From Seohaeicola zhoushanensis (GTDB taxonomy: Bacteria > Pseudomonadota > Alphaproteobacteria > Rhodobacterales > Rhodobacteraceae), in contig NZ_BNCJ01000006.1 in assembly GCF_014656415.1 (NCBI RefSeq), positions 62,001-126,000 on the forward strand: 64,000 nucleotides of DNA, read 5' to 3'. The position numbers were made by a program, and so were the translations under genes. Numbering within the stretch: the stretch's first letter is position 1; the number at the start of each line of letters is the position of its first letter. Shown piece by piece: positions 63,342 through 64,000 of the stretch. Below the pieces are notes generated by a model that was not told where the DNA came from, did not search any database, and worked only from the letters and a program-made list of their open reading frames with translations.

Positions 63342-64000
63342 CTACCCCTCGCTCTTCCCGAACAGCCCCGTCAACGCCCGGCGGACGATGCCGCGGACCG
63401 AGGGGCGGCGGCCCTCGCTGAAGGCGAGCGGGCGGCAGACCTCGATGGCCGCGACCCCGACCCGCGCCGAGAGCGCGCCGTTCACCAGCCCCTCGCCGAA
63501 GCGGCGCGAGAGCTTGGTCAGCAGCGAGCCGCCCAGCACCGGCTCCAGCAGGTCATCGCCCACCGCCACCGCGCCGGTGGCGACGAGATGGGTAAAGACC
63601 GCGCGGGTCAGCCGCCAGCTGCCGATCAGGCCGGACCGGCCGCCGTAGATCTCGGCGATGCGGCGGATCATCCGCAGCGAGGCGGTGAGCGCGGTCAGCA
63701 CATCAGCCAGCGCCAGCGGCACTAGCGCGGTGACGGTGGCCACCTGGCGCGCGGCGGCCTCGACCTCGCGGGTGGCGGCAGCGTCGAGCGGGGCCAGCAG
63801 CTCGGCCTCGGCCAGTTGCAGCACGGCAGAGGCATCGAACTGCTCCTCCATCCGCGCCGACAGGCGGTCGCGGCCCCAGCTGGTTTCGGGGCGGTGGCCG
63901 TAGAAGGCGACAAGCCGGCGCGCCACGTCGCGGGCGGCCACGAGGTCGTTGCCCGCCAGCGCGGCATCGGCGGCGCGGCGCAGCTTGTCGATGCGGCCCA
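63342..64000 (-). CDS. UPF0283/DUF697 (YcjF-like) membrane protein, partial
   Basis: The gene runs off the right edge; its C-terminal 219 codons are in the window. The motif RRAADAALAGNDLVAARDVARRLVAFYGHRPETSWGRDRL and the later LVPLALADVLTALTASLRMIRRIAEIYGGRSG match the UPF0283/YcjF family of inner-membrane proteins, often found next to a YcjX-type GTPase. Function is unknown. The upstream part with the transmembrane helices lies outside the window. Confidence 0.85.
   Translation of the reverse strand, partial: GRIDKLRRAADAALAGNDLVAARDVARRLVAFYGHRPETSWGRDRLSARMEEQFDASAVLQLAEAELLAPLDAAATREVEAAARQVATVTALVPLALADVLTALTASLRMIRRIAEIYGGRSGLIGSWRLTRAVFTHLVATGAVAVGDDLLEPVLGGSLLTKLSRRFGEGLVNGALSARVGVAAIEVCRPLAFSEGRRPSVRGIVRRALTGLFGKSEG

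Overview
The window looks like chromosomal DNA from an alphaproteobacterium of the family Rhodobacteraceae (Rhodobacter/Roseobacter group). The DNA is GC-rich, and long antisense shadow frames lie opposite most genes. The gene set fits this group: a UPF0283 protein, an IalB-family secreted protein, several TRAP and Liv transporters, HWE kinase chemistry, a long FolB, and an extra gene between glyQ and glyS. Short hairpin repeats carrying a GGAGATATTT-type tail occur between genes. I see no phage, plasmid, transposase, CRISPR array, rRNA or tRNA gene. Assignments rest on motifs read by eye and on family knowledge; no database search was run.

Layout. 1-4.7 kb: Liv-type branched-chain amino acid/amide ABC operon (solute-binding protein tail, two ATPases, a small exported protein, two permeases), then a LuxR-family solo regulator. 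5.6-10.8 kb: cell-envelope block with an M15/DUF882 peptidase divergent from an L,D-transpeptidase, followed by lpxD, an acyl carrier protein and a ketoacyl-ACP synthase. 10.8-13.5 kb: IalB protein, two predicted small RNAs (one strongly resembling the mmgR/alpha-r8 family) and a HerA-like ATPase. 13.5-22.9 kb: a complete-looking (unsaturated) uronate catabolic operon with TRAP transporter (uxaC-dctPQM-kdgF-kduI-kduD-uxuB plus an HpcH-type aldolase) and a divergent GntR/FCD regulator. 22.9-24.9 kb: aldose epimerase, 3-hydroxybutyrate dehydrogenase and a third predicted small RNA. 24.9-33 kb: orphan peptide-binding protein, small protein, XRE-cupin regulator divergent from an acyl-CoA synthetase/FrnE pair, MFS pump, TPR protein. 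33-39 kb: mfd, a small membrane protein, hemB, a YSC84-like lipoprotein. 39-48.5 kb: hydroxyacid dehydrogenase, penicillin-acylase family hydrolase, glmM-folP-folB, multicopper oxidase, SleB-type hydrolase. 48.5-64 kb: ppdK, glyS/glyQ with an intervening unknown gene, a multidomain protein with a degenerate trypsin domain, thioesterase, HWE kinase, ileS, queF, a tandem palindromic repeat and a partial UPF0283 membrane protein.

How parts work together. The best-defined pathway is uronate use: TRAP import, KdgF opening of unsaturated monouronates, KduI and KduD to 2-keto-3-deoxygluconate (KDG), and UxaC/UxuB feeding glucuronate or galacturonate toward the same intermediates. No kdgK or kdgA is present, so the HpcH-family aldolase may supply the final cleavage. 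A consensus promoter overlapped by a perfect inverted repeat lies between uxaC and the GntR gene. A second, UxuR-like palindrome precedes the aldolase.

The most interesting points are the three predicted minus-strand sRNAs, the protein whose trypsin-type triad is lost at all three positions (55-57 kb), the lpxD-ACP-KAS set with an atypical ACP motif, the unknown gene between glyQ and glyS, and the tandem palindromic repeat after queF.
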